Source of the DNA: Billgrantia pellis
Lineage (GTDB): Bacteria; Pseudomonadota; Gammaproteobacteria; Pseudomonadales; Halomonadaceae
NCBI RefSeq assembly: GCF_008297955.1
Contig: NZ_VTPY01000002.1
Coordinates: 186,001 to 250,000, forward strand
Reading direction: 5' to 3'
Length of the DNA: 64,000 nt
Below the pieces are notes generated by a model that made no database searches, was not told the DNA's origin, and was given only the letters and a program-made list of their open reading frames with translations. This document shows, in pieces, positions 29,091-37,306 of the stretch. A program made the translations under genes and the position numbers. How positions within the stretch are numbered: the stretch's first letter is position 1; the number at the start of each line of letters is the position of its first letter.

Positions 29091-29941
29091 TGAACGCGCC
29101 GCGCCCGCAGGCCTGGCACGAGGCGCTGCATCGGCTGCAGCGCGAGGGGCTGCCCCATGCGCTGGCCACCGTGGTGACCAGCGCCGGCTCCACGCCCCGT
29201 GAGCCCGGCGCGCGCATGGTAATCACCGAAGATGCCGTGTGCGACACCCTCGGCGGCGGCACCTTCGAGTTCCAGGTGATCGATGCGGCCCGGGAAAAGC
29301 TGGCCCGCGGCGAGAGCGGCATGAGCCTCGAGGCCTTTGCCCTGGGTGGGCGCAGCGGCCAGTGCTGCGGCGGCTTCGTCAACGTGCTGCTGGAAGTATT
29401 CCCCGGCAACGCGGCGACGCTGGCCATCTTCGGTGCCGGCCATGTCGGCAACGAACTGGTGCGCCTGGCCGCCCCGCTGCCCTGGCGCGTGCTGTGGCAC
29501 GACAGCCGCGACGGCGTCTTCCCGGCCTGGGCCACGGATCAGCCACGGCTGGCCTGCCGCCACGCCGCCGACCCGCAGGCCGCAGTAACGGCACTCCCGG
29601 CCGGCAGCCATGCGCTGGTACTGACGCACGATCATGCCGAGGATCGGGTACTCGTCGACGCCCTGCTCAAACGCAGCGACATGGCCTCGATCGGCCTGAT
29701 CGGCTCGAAGAGCAAGTGGGCCAGCTTCCGCTCGCGGCTCAAGGATGCCGGACACGACGAGATGGCCCTGGCCCGGGTGCGCTGCCCCATCGGTATGGCG
29801 AATGGTGGCACCGGTGGCGACAAGACGCCCTACGCCATTGCCATTGCCGCCATGGCCGAGCTGCTGCCGATGGTGGGTAACGCCGAGCGCGCCGATCCGC
29901 GCGGCCTGGAACCGGCAGAGCTACGCCAATTATTTAACTAG
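29090..29941 (+). CDS. xdhC: XdhC, molybdenum cofactor insertion factor for XdhB
   Basis: 283 residues. XdhC binds Moco, helps its sulfuration and loads XdhB. The N-terminal XdhC/CoxI motif (ATVVTSAGSTPREPGARMVI), the double Cys of GRSGQCCGGF and the Rossmann motif IFGAGHVGNEL are present. ATG at 29090 shares one base with the xdhB stop (TGATG); the GTG at 29087 is one codon earlier. Confidence 0.93.
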   Translation: MNAPRPQAWHEALHRLQREGLPHALATVVTSAGSTPREPGARMVITEDAVCDTLGGGTFEFQVIDAAREKLARGESGMSLEAFALGGRSGQCCGGFVNVLLEVFPGNAATLAIFGAGHVGNELVRLAAPLPWRVLWHDSRDGVFPAWATDQPRLACRHAADPQAAVTALPAGSHALVLTHDHAEDRVLVDALLKRSDMASIGLIGSKSKWASFRSRLKDAGHDEMALARVRCPIGMANGGTGGDKTPYAIAIAAMAELLPMVGNAERADPRGLEPAELRQLFN

Positions 29942-29975
29942 TAACTTTATCCGGCCGGACCTATGTCACTGTCAG

Positions 29976-30035
29976 GCCTTCGCGAAGGCGCTGTGAACCC
30001 ATCCATGGGCGCTACATTTGCCATCCATGGCAAAT
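29976..30035. repeat. Two dyads between xdhC and guaD
   Basis: GCCTTCGCGAAGGC at 29976-29989 is a perfect 14-base palindrome. ATTTGCCA (30016-30023) and TGGCAAAT (30028-30035) are perfect 8-base arms around TCCA. Neither is followed by a T-run. They could end the xdh transcript or be binding sites in front of guaD. Confidence 0.5.
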
Positions 30036-30117
30036 GACCTTCGCTACGACCTGCCACCGACCGCTCATGTGCCATGCTCACACAAGCTCAAGCTTCAATG
30101 GATAACGAGCCCCAATC

Positions 30118-31440
30118 ATGACGAACAACGACTCCCGCGTGATACGCGCCGAACTGCTGAGCTTCGACGCCGACCCCGGTGAAGGCGATACCCCGGCCGA
30201 AGGCAGCGTACGCCACATCGAAAACGGCGCCCTGTGGCTGGAGAACGGCCGCATCAAGGCCATTGATGACTACGCGACGCTGGCGCCACGGCTGCCCGAA
30301 GGCATCGAGACGGTGGATCATCGCGGCAAGCTGGTGATGCCCGGCTTCATCGACAGCCACGTGCACTACGTGCAGCTCGAGATCATGGCCTCCTACGGGC
30401 GCCAACTGCTCGACTGGCTGAATGAGTACACCTTCCCTGAAGAGTGCAGCTTTGCCCAGCGCGAACGCGCCGATGTGATTTCCAACGCCTTCCTCGACGA
30501 GATGCTGCGGGTCGGCACCACCACCGCCCAGGTGTTCTGCTCCAGCCACCCCACCTCGGTGGAGGCGTTCTTCTCGGCCTGCCGCGAGCGCGACCTGCGC
30601 ATGCTGGCGGGCAAAGTACTGATGGACCGCAACGCTCCCGAGGCGCTGTGCGACGACACCTATGGCGGCATTCGCGACACCGAGCGCTTGATCGGCGAAT
30701 GGCACGGCACCGCACGCCTGGGCTACAGCCTGACCCCGCGCTTCGCGCCGACCTCCACCCGCGAACAGCTCGACGCCACCGGCAGCCTACTGCGCAACGA
30801 CCCGAGCCTGTGGCTGCAGACCCACCTCTCCGAGAACCCCGGCGAGCTCGACTGGGTCGCCGAGCTGTTCCCCGAGAGCCGCGACTACCTCGAGGTCTAC
30901 GAACAGTCCGGCCTGGTCGGGCCGCGCAGCACCTTTGCCCACGGCATTCACCTCGACCAGGAGATGCGCACACGGCTCGCCGAGCGCGGCGCCAACCTGG
31001 CCTTCTGCCCCAGCTCCAACATGTTCCTCGGCAGCGGCCTGTTCGACCGCCTGGCGGCACGCGAGGTCGGCCTCAACATCACCTACGCCAGCGACATCGG
31101 CGGCGGCACCGACCTTTCCGGCCTCGCCACGCTCAAGGCCGCCTACCAGGTAGGCCAATTGCGCGGCCAACCGCTGACCGCCTGGCAAGGCCTCTACGGC
31201 CTCACCCTGGGCAACGCCAAGGCGCTCTCGCTGGACGACAAGATCGGCCGCTTCGCCCCCGGCATGGAGGCCGATTTCGTCGTGATCGACCCCGACGGCT
31301 CACCCCTGCTGGCACGCCGCCACGCACGGTGCAAAACCCTCGGCGAGCGACTGTTCTCCCTGATGATGCTGGGCGACGACCGCAGCATACTCGAGACCTG
31401 GGCCAGCGGGCACTGCCAGCATCGGCGCGACCAGGCCTAG
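30118..31440 (+). CDS. guaD: GuaD, guanine deaminase
   Basis: A 440-residue amidohydrolase converting guanine to xanthine and ammonia, which feeds XdhAB. Zinc motif PGFIDSHVHYVQ, then HLSENPGELDWV, FAHGIHLD and SDIGGGTDLS are as expected of GuaD. It has its own 177-base upstream region and no RutR-type box was seen there. Confidence 0.95.
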   Translation: MTNNDSRVIRAELLSFDADPGEGDTPAEGSVRHIENGALWLENGRIKAIDDYATLAPRLPEGIETVDHRGKLVMPGFIDSHVHYVQLEIMASYGRQLLDWLNEYTFPEECSFAQRERADVISNAFLDEMLRVGTTTAQVFCSSHPTSVEAFFSACRERDLRMLAGKVLMDRNAPEALCDDTYGGIRDTERLIGEWHGTARLGYSLTPRFAPTSTREQLDATGSLLRNDPSLWLQTHLSENPGELDWVAELFPESRDYLEVYEQSGLVGPRSTFAHGIHLDQEMRTRLAERGANLAFCPSSNMFLGSGLFDRLAAREVGLNITYASDIGGGTDLSGLATLKAAYQVGQLRGQPLTAWQGLYGLTLGNAKALSLDDKIGRFAPGMEADFVVIDPDGSPLLARRHARCKTLGERLFSLMMLGDDRSILETWASGHCQHRRDQA

Positions 31441-31864
31441 GTCAAGCCTGAAACGGAAATGGCGAGTGGTTCCCATGAATCCACTGTTCAAGCACAGAAT
31501 TCATGAGGAACCACTCGCCATGGGAAAGCGCTCGATAGCTCGAGCACAGGGTTAAGCGAGGTTTTCTACGAAGCCATGAACAGCAAAACAAGACCAAGCG
31601 CGGCGGGAGCGGCTTGAATGAGGAGAATTTTCTTGTGCGCCGTCAGCCTGCCGTAGAGACCAGCGACCAAATTGACTCCCTGAAAATATAACGCTGCCAG
31701 CACGGGCAGTTTTGTAATGGGGCGAAGCCGTAACGTGAGGGATCGGCCTGCCGCAGCGTGCTGGCCCCGACCGCGGTGAGCTGAACCTAAGTCTTTCCCC
31801 TCTCTTGAGTCTTGACGTCTCCGCCTCTCTTCGATCCCTCACTACGACCTTGGTCGCAACCCAC
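31441..31864. other. Non-coding stretch downstream of guaD
   Basis: No open frame here looks like a real protein. Composition is visibly less G+C-rich than the flanking genes. It begins with a long inverted repeat (31459-31521), and contains a small CTGCC/GGCAG hairpin at 31694-31709 followed by TTTT. A short ATG frame directly after the inverted repeat (31520 onward) stops after about eleven codons. A decayed mobile element is possible, but I cannot name a family. Confidence 0.5.
31459..31521. repeat. Long inverted repeat after guaD
   Basis: Left arm 31459-31480 and right arm 31499-31521 match over 22 bases with one single-base bulge (core GGCGAGTGGTTCC); the 18-base loop has its own CTGT/ACAG pairing. 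It would form a strong hairpin 19 bases after the guaD stop. It could be a terminator-like element or the end of a decayed insertion. Confidence 0.7.
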
Positions 31865-31880
31865 CTGTCCAATCGGTCAA
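31865..31880. promoter_or_regulatory. Weaker RutR-type box, upstream copy before purine permease
   Basis: CTGTCCAATCGGTCAA matches 11 of the 14 defined bases of TTGACCA-N2-TGGTCAA. Its centre is 44 bases from the stronger box at 31909-31924, about four helical turns, which would allow side-by-side binding. Confidence 0.4.
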
Positions 31881-31908
31881 ATAACGTCTAGGCTGTAGCC
31901 GGACATGC

Positions 31909-31924
31909 TTGACCAAACGGTCAG
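31909..31924. promoter_or_regulatory. RutR-type operator before purine permease
   Basis: TTGACCAAACGGTCAG matches 12 of the 14 defined positions of the RutR consensus. It ends 66 bases before the permease ATG at 31991. With the box at 24976-24991 it suggests that the TetR regulator controls both xdhABC and uptake. Confidence 0.6.
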
Positions 31925-31990
31925 GCTTGTCGCCGCCTCAACCAACAACGCTTATTCGACAACGCCAATCCAACAACAACGGACACAGAT

Positions 31991-33370
31991 ATGGAACCGA
32001 CCTCCTCCCTAGCCGACAAGGCAGATGGACGCCCCACCGCGCGAGCCACGGGTCAAGGAAGCAACTGGCTGGACACCTACTTCGGCGCGAGCCGACGTGG
32101 CTCGACCGTCAAGACCGAGATTCTAGCGGGTATCGCCACCTTCCTGGCTTCGATGTACATCATCGTGGTCAACCCGGCGATTCTCTCCGATGCCGGCATC
32201 CCCTTCTCCGCCGCGCTCTCGGCGACCGTGCTGATCAGCTTCATGAGCAGCCTGGCGATGGGGCTCTATGCCCGCAACCCGATCCTGGTGGCGCCGGGCA
32301 TGGGCATGAACGCGCTGTTCACCTATACCCTGGTGCTGGGCGCCGGGCTGTCGTGGGAAGTGGCGCTGGGCTGCGTGTTCTGGTCCGGCGTGCTGTTCGC
32401 CACGCTGGCCATGTTCAACGTGCGCGAGGCGATCATCGATGCGATTCCGCCCTCGCTGCGCTACGCCATCACCTGCGGCATCGGCCTGTTCATCACCTTC
32501 ATCGGCTTCAAGAATGCCGGTTTCATCGTCGGCAGCGATGCCACTCTGGTCACGCTGGGCAACATGGACGCCTCGCTGATCACCTTCTTCATCGGCATGA
32601 TGGCCACCGCCATCCTGGTGATCATGCGCTTCAACGGCGCGCTGATCCTGGGCATCGCCCTGACCACCCTGCTGGCGACGCCCATGGGGCGCCTGTGGGG
32701 CGGCGATGTGGTGGTGGAGTGGAACGGCCTGGCCGCCTGGCCGGACTTCAGCGCGGTAATGAAGGTGGATATCTGGGGCGCGCTCAAGGTCGCCTACCTG
32801 CCGTTCATCTTCGTCATGCTGTTCACCAACTTCTTCGACGCGCTCTCCTGCTTCATGGCGCTCTCGGAGTCGGCCGACCTCAAGGACAAGAACGGCAACC
32901 CGCGTAACCTCAAGCGCTCCATGACCGTGGATGCCTTCGCCTCGATGATCGCCGCGCCGCTGGGCACCAGCGCCGCGCAGACCTTCATCGAGTCCGGCGC
33001 CGGTGTGGCCCAGGGCGGCCGTACCGGGCTGGTGGCGGTGACCATCGCCCTGCTGTTCCTGCCGTTCCTGTTCCTCTCGCCGCTGCTGTCGCTGGTGCCC
33101 GGCATCGCCACCGCACCGGCGCTGGTGTTGGTCGGGCTGTTCATGCTGGCGCCGATTAGCAAGATCGACTGGTCGCGGTTCGAGCAGGCCTTCCCCGCCT
33201 TCCTCGCCATCATCCTGATGCCGCTGACCTACTCGATCACCCTGGGCATCGCCTTCGGCTTCCTCAGCTTCGTGCTGATCAAGTTCGCCACCGGCAAGCT
33301 CTACGACATCAAGCCGGCGATGTGGGTCTCGGCCGCGCTGAGCGTCGTAATGCTGGTCACGACTCACTAA
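31991..33370 (+). CDS. AzgA-type (NCS2) purine permease
   Basis: A 459-residue transporter with about twelve to fourteen membrane segments. The segment ILAGIATFLASMYIIVVNP, then APGMGMNALFTYT and ALSCFMALSESADL, place it in the AzgA branch of NCS2, proton-coupled uptake of adenine, guanine or hypoxanthine. It lies downstream of guanine deaminase and xanthine dehydrogenase, and adenine deaminase is encoded 3 kb further on, so it likely supplies that pathway. A RutR-type box precedes it. Confidence 0.92.
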   Translation: MEPTSSLADKADGRPTARATGQGSNWLDTYFGASRRGSTVKTEILAGIATFLASMYIIVVNPAILSDAGIPFSAALSATVLISFMSSLAMGLYARNPILVAPGMGMNALFTYTLVLGAGLSWEVALGCVFWSGVLFATLAMFNVREAIIDAIPPSLRYAITCGIGLFITFIGFKNAGFIVGSDATLVTLGNMDASLITFFIGMMATAILVIMRFNGALILGIALTTLLATPMGRLWGGDVVVEWNGLAAWPDFSAVMKVDIWGALKVAYLPFIFVMLFTNFFDALSCFMALSESADLKDKNGNPRNLKRSMTVDAFASMIAAPLGTSAAQTFIESGAGVAQGGRTGLVAVTIALLFLPFLFLSPLLSLVPGIATAPALVLVGLFMLAPISKIDWSRFEQAFPAFLAIILMPLTYSITLGIAFGFLSFVLIKFATGKLYDIKPAMWVSAALSVVMLVTTH

Positions 33371-33393
33371 AGGAACAGAGCCTAAGAGACGAA

Positions 33394-33416
33394 GAGTGCG
33401 GGCACTGCCCGCACTC
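33394..33416. terminator. Bidirectional hairpin between permease and msrQ
   Basis: GAGTGCGGGCA and TGCCCGCACTC are perfect 11-base arms separated by one base (effective loop larger). It starts 23 bases after the permease stop and ends 2 bases before the msrQ stop. No T-run follows on +. Confidence 0.6.
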
Positions 33417-33418
33417 GC

Positions 33419-34015
33419 TCATTGGCGATGGATGGCAGCATCGATGAGGCGGAACAGCACCAGTGCCGCCAGCACGGCGGCGAACAGGCTCGGTAGCAGG
33501 TAGTCGGCACGGGTCAGGATCCAGTAGTGGGCCACGCCCAGCGCCGCGGAGACGTAGACCAGGCGGTGCAGCCAGTGCCAGGCCGTCCAACCCATGGCCT
33601 GACGCACGCGTGCGAAGGAAGTGATAGCCAACGGTACCAGCAACAGCAGCGCGGCCACGCCGTAGCGAATGTAGGGTAGCTCGACCATCTCGCGGCGAAT
33701 CCACGGCCAGTCCCAGTATTGATCCAGCCCCATCCAGGCCAGCATGTGGGCCACCAGCCAGAAGAACGTCCAGAGACCGATCTGACGCCGGGTCGCCATG
33801 AGCCCGACCCAGCCGGTGAAGCGAAACGCCGGGCTGAAGGCAATGGTCGTCAGCAGCAGGACCTGCCCCGTCTTGCCGGTGACGTGCACCACGGCCTCGC
33901 CGGGCACGGCGCCCAGGTCGCCGAAGAACCACTGCCAGCCAAGCCAGGCGGCCGGCGCACTGCAAGCCACCAGTACCAGCAGGCGAAAGGCATCGATGGC
34001 GGCACATTGATTCAC
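33419..34015 (-). CDS. msrQ: MsrQ, haem-binding membrane subunit of MsrPQ
   Basis: A 198-residue ferric-reductase-like membrane protein with about six membrane segments and conserved histidines (FFWLVAHMLAW, WTAWHWLHRLVYVSAALGV). It passes electrons from the quinone pool to periplasmic MsrP for methionine sulfoxide repair. It lies 40 bases downstream of msrP in the same orientation. Confidence 0.92.
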   Translation of the reverse strand: MNQCAAIDAFRLLVLVACSAPAAWLGWQWFFGDLGAVPGEAVVHVTGKTGQVLLLTTIAFSPAFRFTGWVGLMATRRQIGLWTFFWLVAHMLAWMGLDQYWDWPWIRREMVELPYIRYGVAALLLLVPLAITSFARVRQAMGWTAWHWLHRLVYVSAALGVAHYWILTRADYLLPSLFAAVLAALVLFRLIDAAIHRQ

Positions 34016-34055
34016 TGCGTCCTTCGTCCCTCAGTTCGAATCGAAAGCCTGCCAC

Positions 34056-35021
34056 TCAGTAGTGACGCTGCAGATCCATGCCGGCGTAGAGGTGCGCCAC
34101 CTCCTCGGCATAGCCGTTGAACATCAGCGTTTCGCGCCGGCCGCTCTCGCCGATCCTGCGCTCCCGCGCCTGGGACCAGCGCGGGTGATCCACCTGGGGA
34201 TTGACGTTGGCGTAGAAGCCGTACTCCTCGGGGTTGCGCTCCTCCCAGGAGCTCGGCAGGCGCTCCTCGACCAGCGAAATGCGTATGATCGACTTGATGC
34301 TCTTGAAGCCGTATTTCCACGGCACCACCAGGCGAATGGGCGCGCCGCTTTGATTGGGCAGAATCTCGCCATACAGCCCCACTGCCAGCAAGGTCAGCGG
34401 ATGCATGGCCTCATCGATGCGCAGCACCTCGCGGTAGGGCCAGTCGAGCACACTGCGGCGTTGGCCGCGCAGGCTGTCGGGGTCGTGTATCGATTCGAAC
34501 ACCACGTAGCGGGCACGTGATGTCGGCTCGTGGCGCTCGAGCAGTTTCGCCAACGGAAAGCCGATCCAGGGCACCACCTTCGACCACGCCTCGACACAGC
34601 GCAGGCGGTAGATGCGTTCCTCCAGCTCCTGATGCCTGAGCACGTCCTCGAGGGCGAAGGTGCCCGCCTTGTCCACTTCCCCATCGATGGTCAGCGACCA
34701 GGGATCGGTGACGAGCTGGTGGCCGTAGATCTCGGGGTCGCGCTTGCCGGTGCCCAGCTCGTAGAAGTTGTTGTAGGTGGTGATGTCGCGCAGCGAGGTC
34801 GGCGCCTCGCCCCCGGCCAGGTCGTGGCTGGGCAGTTCCGAGTCGATTCGTGCCTCCAGCGCACCCTGCCAGGCATAAGATGAGCGCGGCCAGAGCAGGC
34901 CAGGAGCAATGGCAGCGGCGCCCAGCGCGAGGCCGGTGTTGAGAAAGCGTCGCCGCGACTCGAACAGCTCGCGGGGTGTTACTTGAGCTTCCGGTATCGA
35001 TGGGTAGCGGTAACGGGTCAT
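34056..35021 (-). CDS. msrP: MsrP, periplasmic molybdopterin methionine sulfoxide reductase
   Basis: 321 residues with a Tat signal (SRRRFLNTGLALGAAAIAPG near residue 22), followed by the sulfite-oxidase-type molybdopterin fold. The Cys ligand lies in RLRCVEAWSKVVPW, and FESIHDPDSLRGQ and VPWKYGFKSIKSI also match the family. It reduces oxidised methionines in envelope proteins together with MsrQ. Confidence 0.94.
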   Translation of the reverse strand: MTRYRYPSIPEAQVTPRELFESRRRFLNTGLALGAAAIAPGLLWPRSSYAWQGALEARIDSELPSHDLAGGEAPTSLRDITTYNNFYELGTGKRDPEIYGHQLVTDPWSLTIDGEVDKAGTFALEDVLRHQELEERIYRLRCVEAWSKVVPWIGFPLAKLLERHEPTSRARYVVFESIHDPDSLRGQRRSVLDWPYREVLRIDEAMHPLTLLAVGLYGEILPNQSGAPIRLVVPWKYGFKSIKSIIRISLVEERLPSSWEERNPEEYGFYANVNPQVDHPRWSQARERRIGESGRRETLMFNGYAEEVAHLYAGMDLQRHY

Positions 35022-35112
35022 CTCGGCTCCTCCCGAAGGCGACCGAAGAGACCATAGCGTCGCCTTCGAAACAAGCGTTTGTCACCTACCGGAACGCGGG
35101 GATGAAGAAAAC

Positions 35113-35126
35113 TTGACCCACCTCAA
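35113..35126. promoter_or_regulatory. Possible FNR/Anr box before cytochrome c peroxidase
   Basis: TTGACCCACCTCAA keeps both outer half-sites of TTGAT-N4-ATCAA but differs at the two inner bases. It lies 115 bases before the peroxidase start. A possible -35 TTGATA at 35157-35162 follows. Oxygen-linked control of such peroxidases is known in other bacteria; here it is a suggestion. Confidence 0.35.
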
Positions 35127-35241
35127 GGGGGCACTCATTCCGACCATTTCACTTGGTTGATACCGTTCAAGACGCAACCGTAACCTGATGTCGCATAACA
35201 GGCTAAAACCGTCTCTAGCTTGCAACCAAGGGGATTCGTCA

Positions 35242-36243
35242 ATGACACATCACGCTCTCGTCCGGCCGGCCCGTCTCGCCGTCGCAGTGTCGCTGAGCGC
35301 CGCTCTGGCGGCTACCGGTGCCACCGCCGACGACGGCCTCGGCAATTATCGCGACCGCTTCGAGCCGTTGCCCCACCTGCCGCCGATCCCGGCGGAAAAC
35401 TCGCTCACCAAGGAGAAGGTCGAACTCGGCAACATGCTGTTCTTCGAGCCGCGCATCTCTTCGAGCGGCGTGATCAGCTGCGCTACCTGTCACAACCCGG
35501 CGCTGGGCTGGAGCGACCGAATTCCTCGTGCCACTGGCCATGATGGCCAGATCGGCGAACGCAATACACCGACGGTTCTCAACTCGGGCTTCCTCGGGGC
35601 ACAGTTCTGGGACGGCCGCGAGCCCGATCTGGAAGGTCAAGCGCTCGGGCCGATTCAGGCCGATATCGAGATGGCCATGGATCTCGAAGTGGCACTGGAG
35701 CGTCTCGACCGTTTTGCCATCTATCAGGAAAAGTTCGCCGAGGCCTTCCCCAACGACGAAAACCCCATCAACGAGCAGAACCTGGCCATGGCCATCGCCA
35801 GCTTCGAGCGCACCCTCAACACCCCGAACTCACCTTTCGATCGCTATCTTCGCGGCGACCTGGATGCACTGAATCAGCAGGAGAAGGATGGCATGGTAGC
35901 TTTCGTCGATAACGGCTGCATCGCTTGCCACCGTGGCCCGGCATTCACCGACAGCCACTTCTACGCCATCCAGGTGCCCGGTTCCAAGGACGTCGGACGC
36001 TTTGACGTCACTGGCGACGAAGCCGACATGTACAAGTTCCGCACGCCCACCCTGCGCAACGTCGGCGTGACCTACCCGTACATGAATAACGGAGCCACCG
36101 AAACCCTCGAGGAAGCCGTGGCGATCATGGGCCGAGAGATGCTGAACCGGGAGTTCGACGACGCCACCATTGCTGACATCACCGCCTTCCTGCACACCCT
36201 GACCGGCGAAATGCCGGACTTCGAAGTACCTGCCCTGCCGTAA
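35242..36243 (+). CDS. Di-haem cytochrome c peroxidase (CcpA/MauG family)
   Basis: 333 residues from the ATG at 35242, which has AAGGGG nine bases upstream. A Sec signal peptide (LAVAVSLSAALAATGATA) is followed by two haem-attachment motifs, CATCH near residue 80 and CIACH near residue 226. The body matches bacterial peroxidases that reduce H2O2 in the periplasm with electrons from cytochrome c. It is divergent from msrP, so two periplasmic oxidant-defence systems face each other. Confidence 0.9.
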   Translation: MTHHALVRPARLAVAVSLSAALAATGATADDGLGNYRDRFEPLPHLPPIPAENSLTKEKVELGNMLFFEPRISSSGVISCATCHNPALGWSDRIPRATGHDGQIGERNTPTVLNSGFLGAQFWDGREPDLEGQALGPIQADIEMAMDLEVALERLDRFAIYQEKFAEAFPNDENPINEQNLAMAIASFERTLNTPNSPFDRYLRGDLDALNQQEKDGMVAFVDNGCIACHRGPAFTDSHFYAIQVPGSKDVGRFDVTGDEADMYKFRTPTLRNVGVTYPYMNNGATETLEEAVAIMGREMLNREFDDATIADITAFLHTLTGEMPDFEVPALP

Positions 36244-36254
36244 ATGGCGTAGTT

Positions 36255-36272
36255 CCCCCGGCTCGCCGGGGG
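36255..36272. terminator. Terminator hairpin after cytochrome c peroxidase
   Basis: CCCCCGG and CCGGGGG arms with a CTCG tetraloop, 11 bases after the stop; GTTT follows. It may also serve the convergent adenine deaminase gene. Confidence 0.65.
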
Positions 36273-36282
36273 GCTCGTTTGG

Positions 36283-37278
36283 TCAGGCGCAGTCGGCCAG
36301 TTGCCGATGCAGTTCGAGACGCCGCTTATCGCTCAGGAAGGCGGACTCGATAGCGGTACCGGCCAATTGGATGAAGGTTTCCCGCGACCAGCCGAAGGCT
36401 TCGTGGCAGGCCAGGAAGTTATCCAGCATGCCGCCACCGAAATAAGCCGGATCGTCAGAGTTCAGGGTCAGACGCAGCCCGGCACCAAGCAATTGCGGCA
36501 GCGGATGATCCGTCATCCGCTCGACCACTTTCAGCCTTACATTGGAGAGCGGGCAGACGGTAAGCACCACGCCCTCGTCGCGCAGCCTTGCCACCAACTC
36601 AGGATTCTCCAGGCAGCGTACGCCATGGTCGATGCGACAGACGTCGAGTAGATCCAGCGCCTCGCGAATGTACTCGGGCGGTCCTTCCTCGCCGGCATGG
36701 GCGACACGCGGTATGCCCAGCATCCTGGCGCGCTGGAACACCTCGATGAACTTCGAGGGCGGATGACCCCGTTCGGCACTGTCGAGCCCCACGGCATCGA
36801 GCATTTCCCAGTAGGGCGCGGCACTTTCCAGTACCTTCATCGCCTCCTCGGCAGGCCGGTCGCGCAGAAACGCCATGATCAGTGCGGTGGACATGCCCAG
36901 CTCTCGCTCGGCCTCGCGTCGGGCCAAGCTCAACCCCTCCATGACGGCATCAAGCTCAATGCCGCGCGCCAGGTGGGCCTGCGGATCGAAGTGCATCTCC
37001 ACGTGCACCACGCCTTCGCCGTGCGCTCGCCGAAAATAATCCATGGCCAGGTCATGGAAGTCCTCGGCCGTGCGCAACACGCTCATGCCTTGATAGTACA
37101 GTTCGAGAAAGGACGTAAGATCGTCGAATTCATAGGCCGACCGCACCGCCTCGACCGAGTCGTACGGCAACGTGACTCCGTTTCGCCGGGCCAGGGCGAA
37201 CATGAGTTCGGGCTCTAGCGATCCTTCGATGTGAAGGTGGAGTTCGGCCTTGGGCAGGCGCTTGAGAAAGTCACGCAT
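36283..37278 (-). CDS. Adenine deaminase of the adenosine deaminase family
   Basis: 331 residues with AELHLHIEGSLEPE (metal motif), HAGEEGPPEYI, RIDHGVR, CPLSNVRL and NSDDPAYFGG. The GLDSAERGHPPSKF segment closely resembles the Pseudomonas enzyme of this fold that deaminates adenine rather than adenosine, so hypoxanthine production from adenine is the preferred reading; adenosine deaminase is the alternative. A GAGGTGA ribosome-binding site precedes the ATG. It starts 28 bases after cydC in the same direction and may be the last gene of the cyd operon. Confidence 0.88.
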   Translation of the reverse strand: MRDFLKRLPKAELHLHIEGSLEPELMFALARRNGVTLPYDSVEAVRSAYEFDDLTSFLELYYQGMSVLRTAEDFHDLAMDYFRRAHGEGVVHVEMHFDPQAHLARGIELDAVMEGLSLARREAERELGMSTALIMAFLRDRPAEEAMKVLESAAPYWEMLDAVGLDSAERGHPPSKFIEVFQRARMLGIPRVAHAGEEGPPEYIREALDLLDVCRIDHGVRCLENPELVARLRDEGVVLTVCPLSNVRLKVVERMTDHPLPQLLGAGLRLTLNSDDPAYFGGGMLDNFLACHEAFGWSRETFIQLAGTAIESAFLSDKRRLELHRQLADCA

Positions 37279-37306
37279 GGTTCACCTCGGTCGCCGTTTC
37301 ATCTCC

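Noticed and set aside
31552..31872. 106-codon minus-strand frame in the gap after guaD
   Set aside because: No family resemblance, no start signal, and it crosses hairpins and the RutR-type box.
32123..33367. 414-codon minus-strand frame opposite the purine permease
   Set aside because: The product is almost entirely polar, His/Gln/Arg-rich, and lies over an obvious membrane protein gene.
36276..36290. TTTGGTCAGGC resembling half of a RutR box
   Set aside because: Only a half-site, at the 3' end of the adenine deaminase gene where no promoter is expected.
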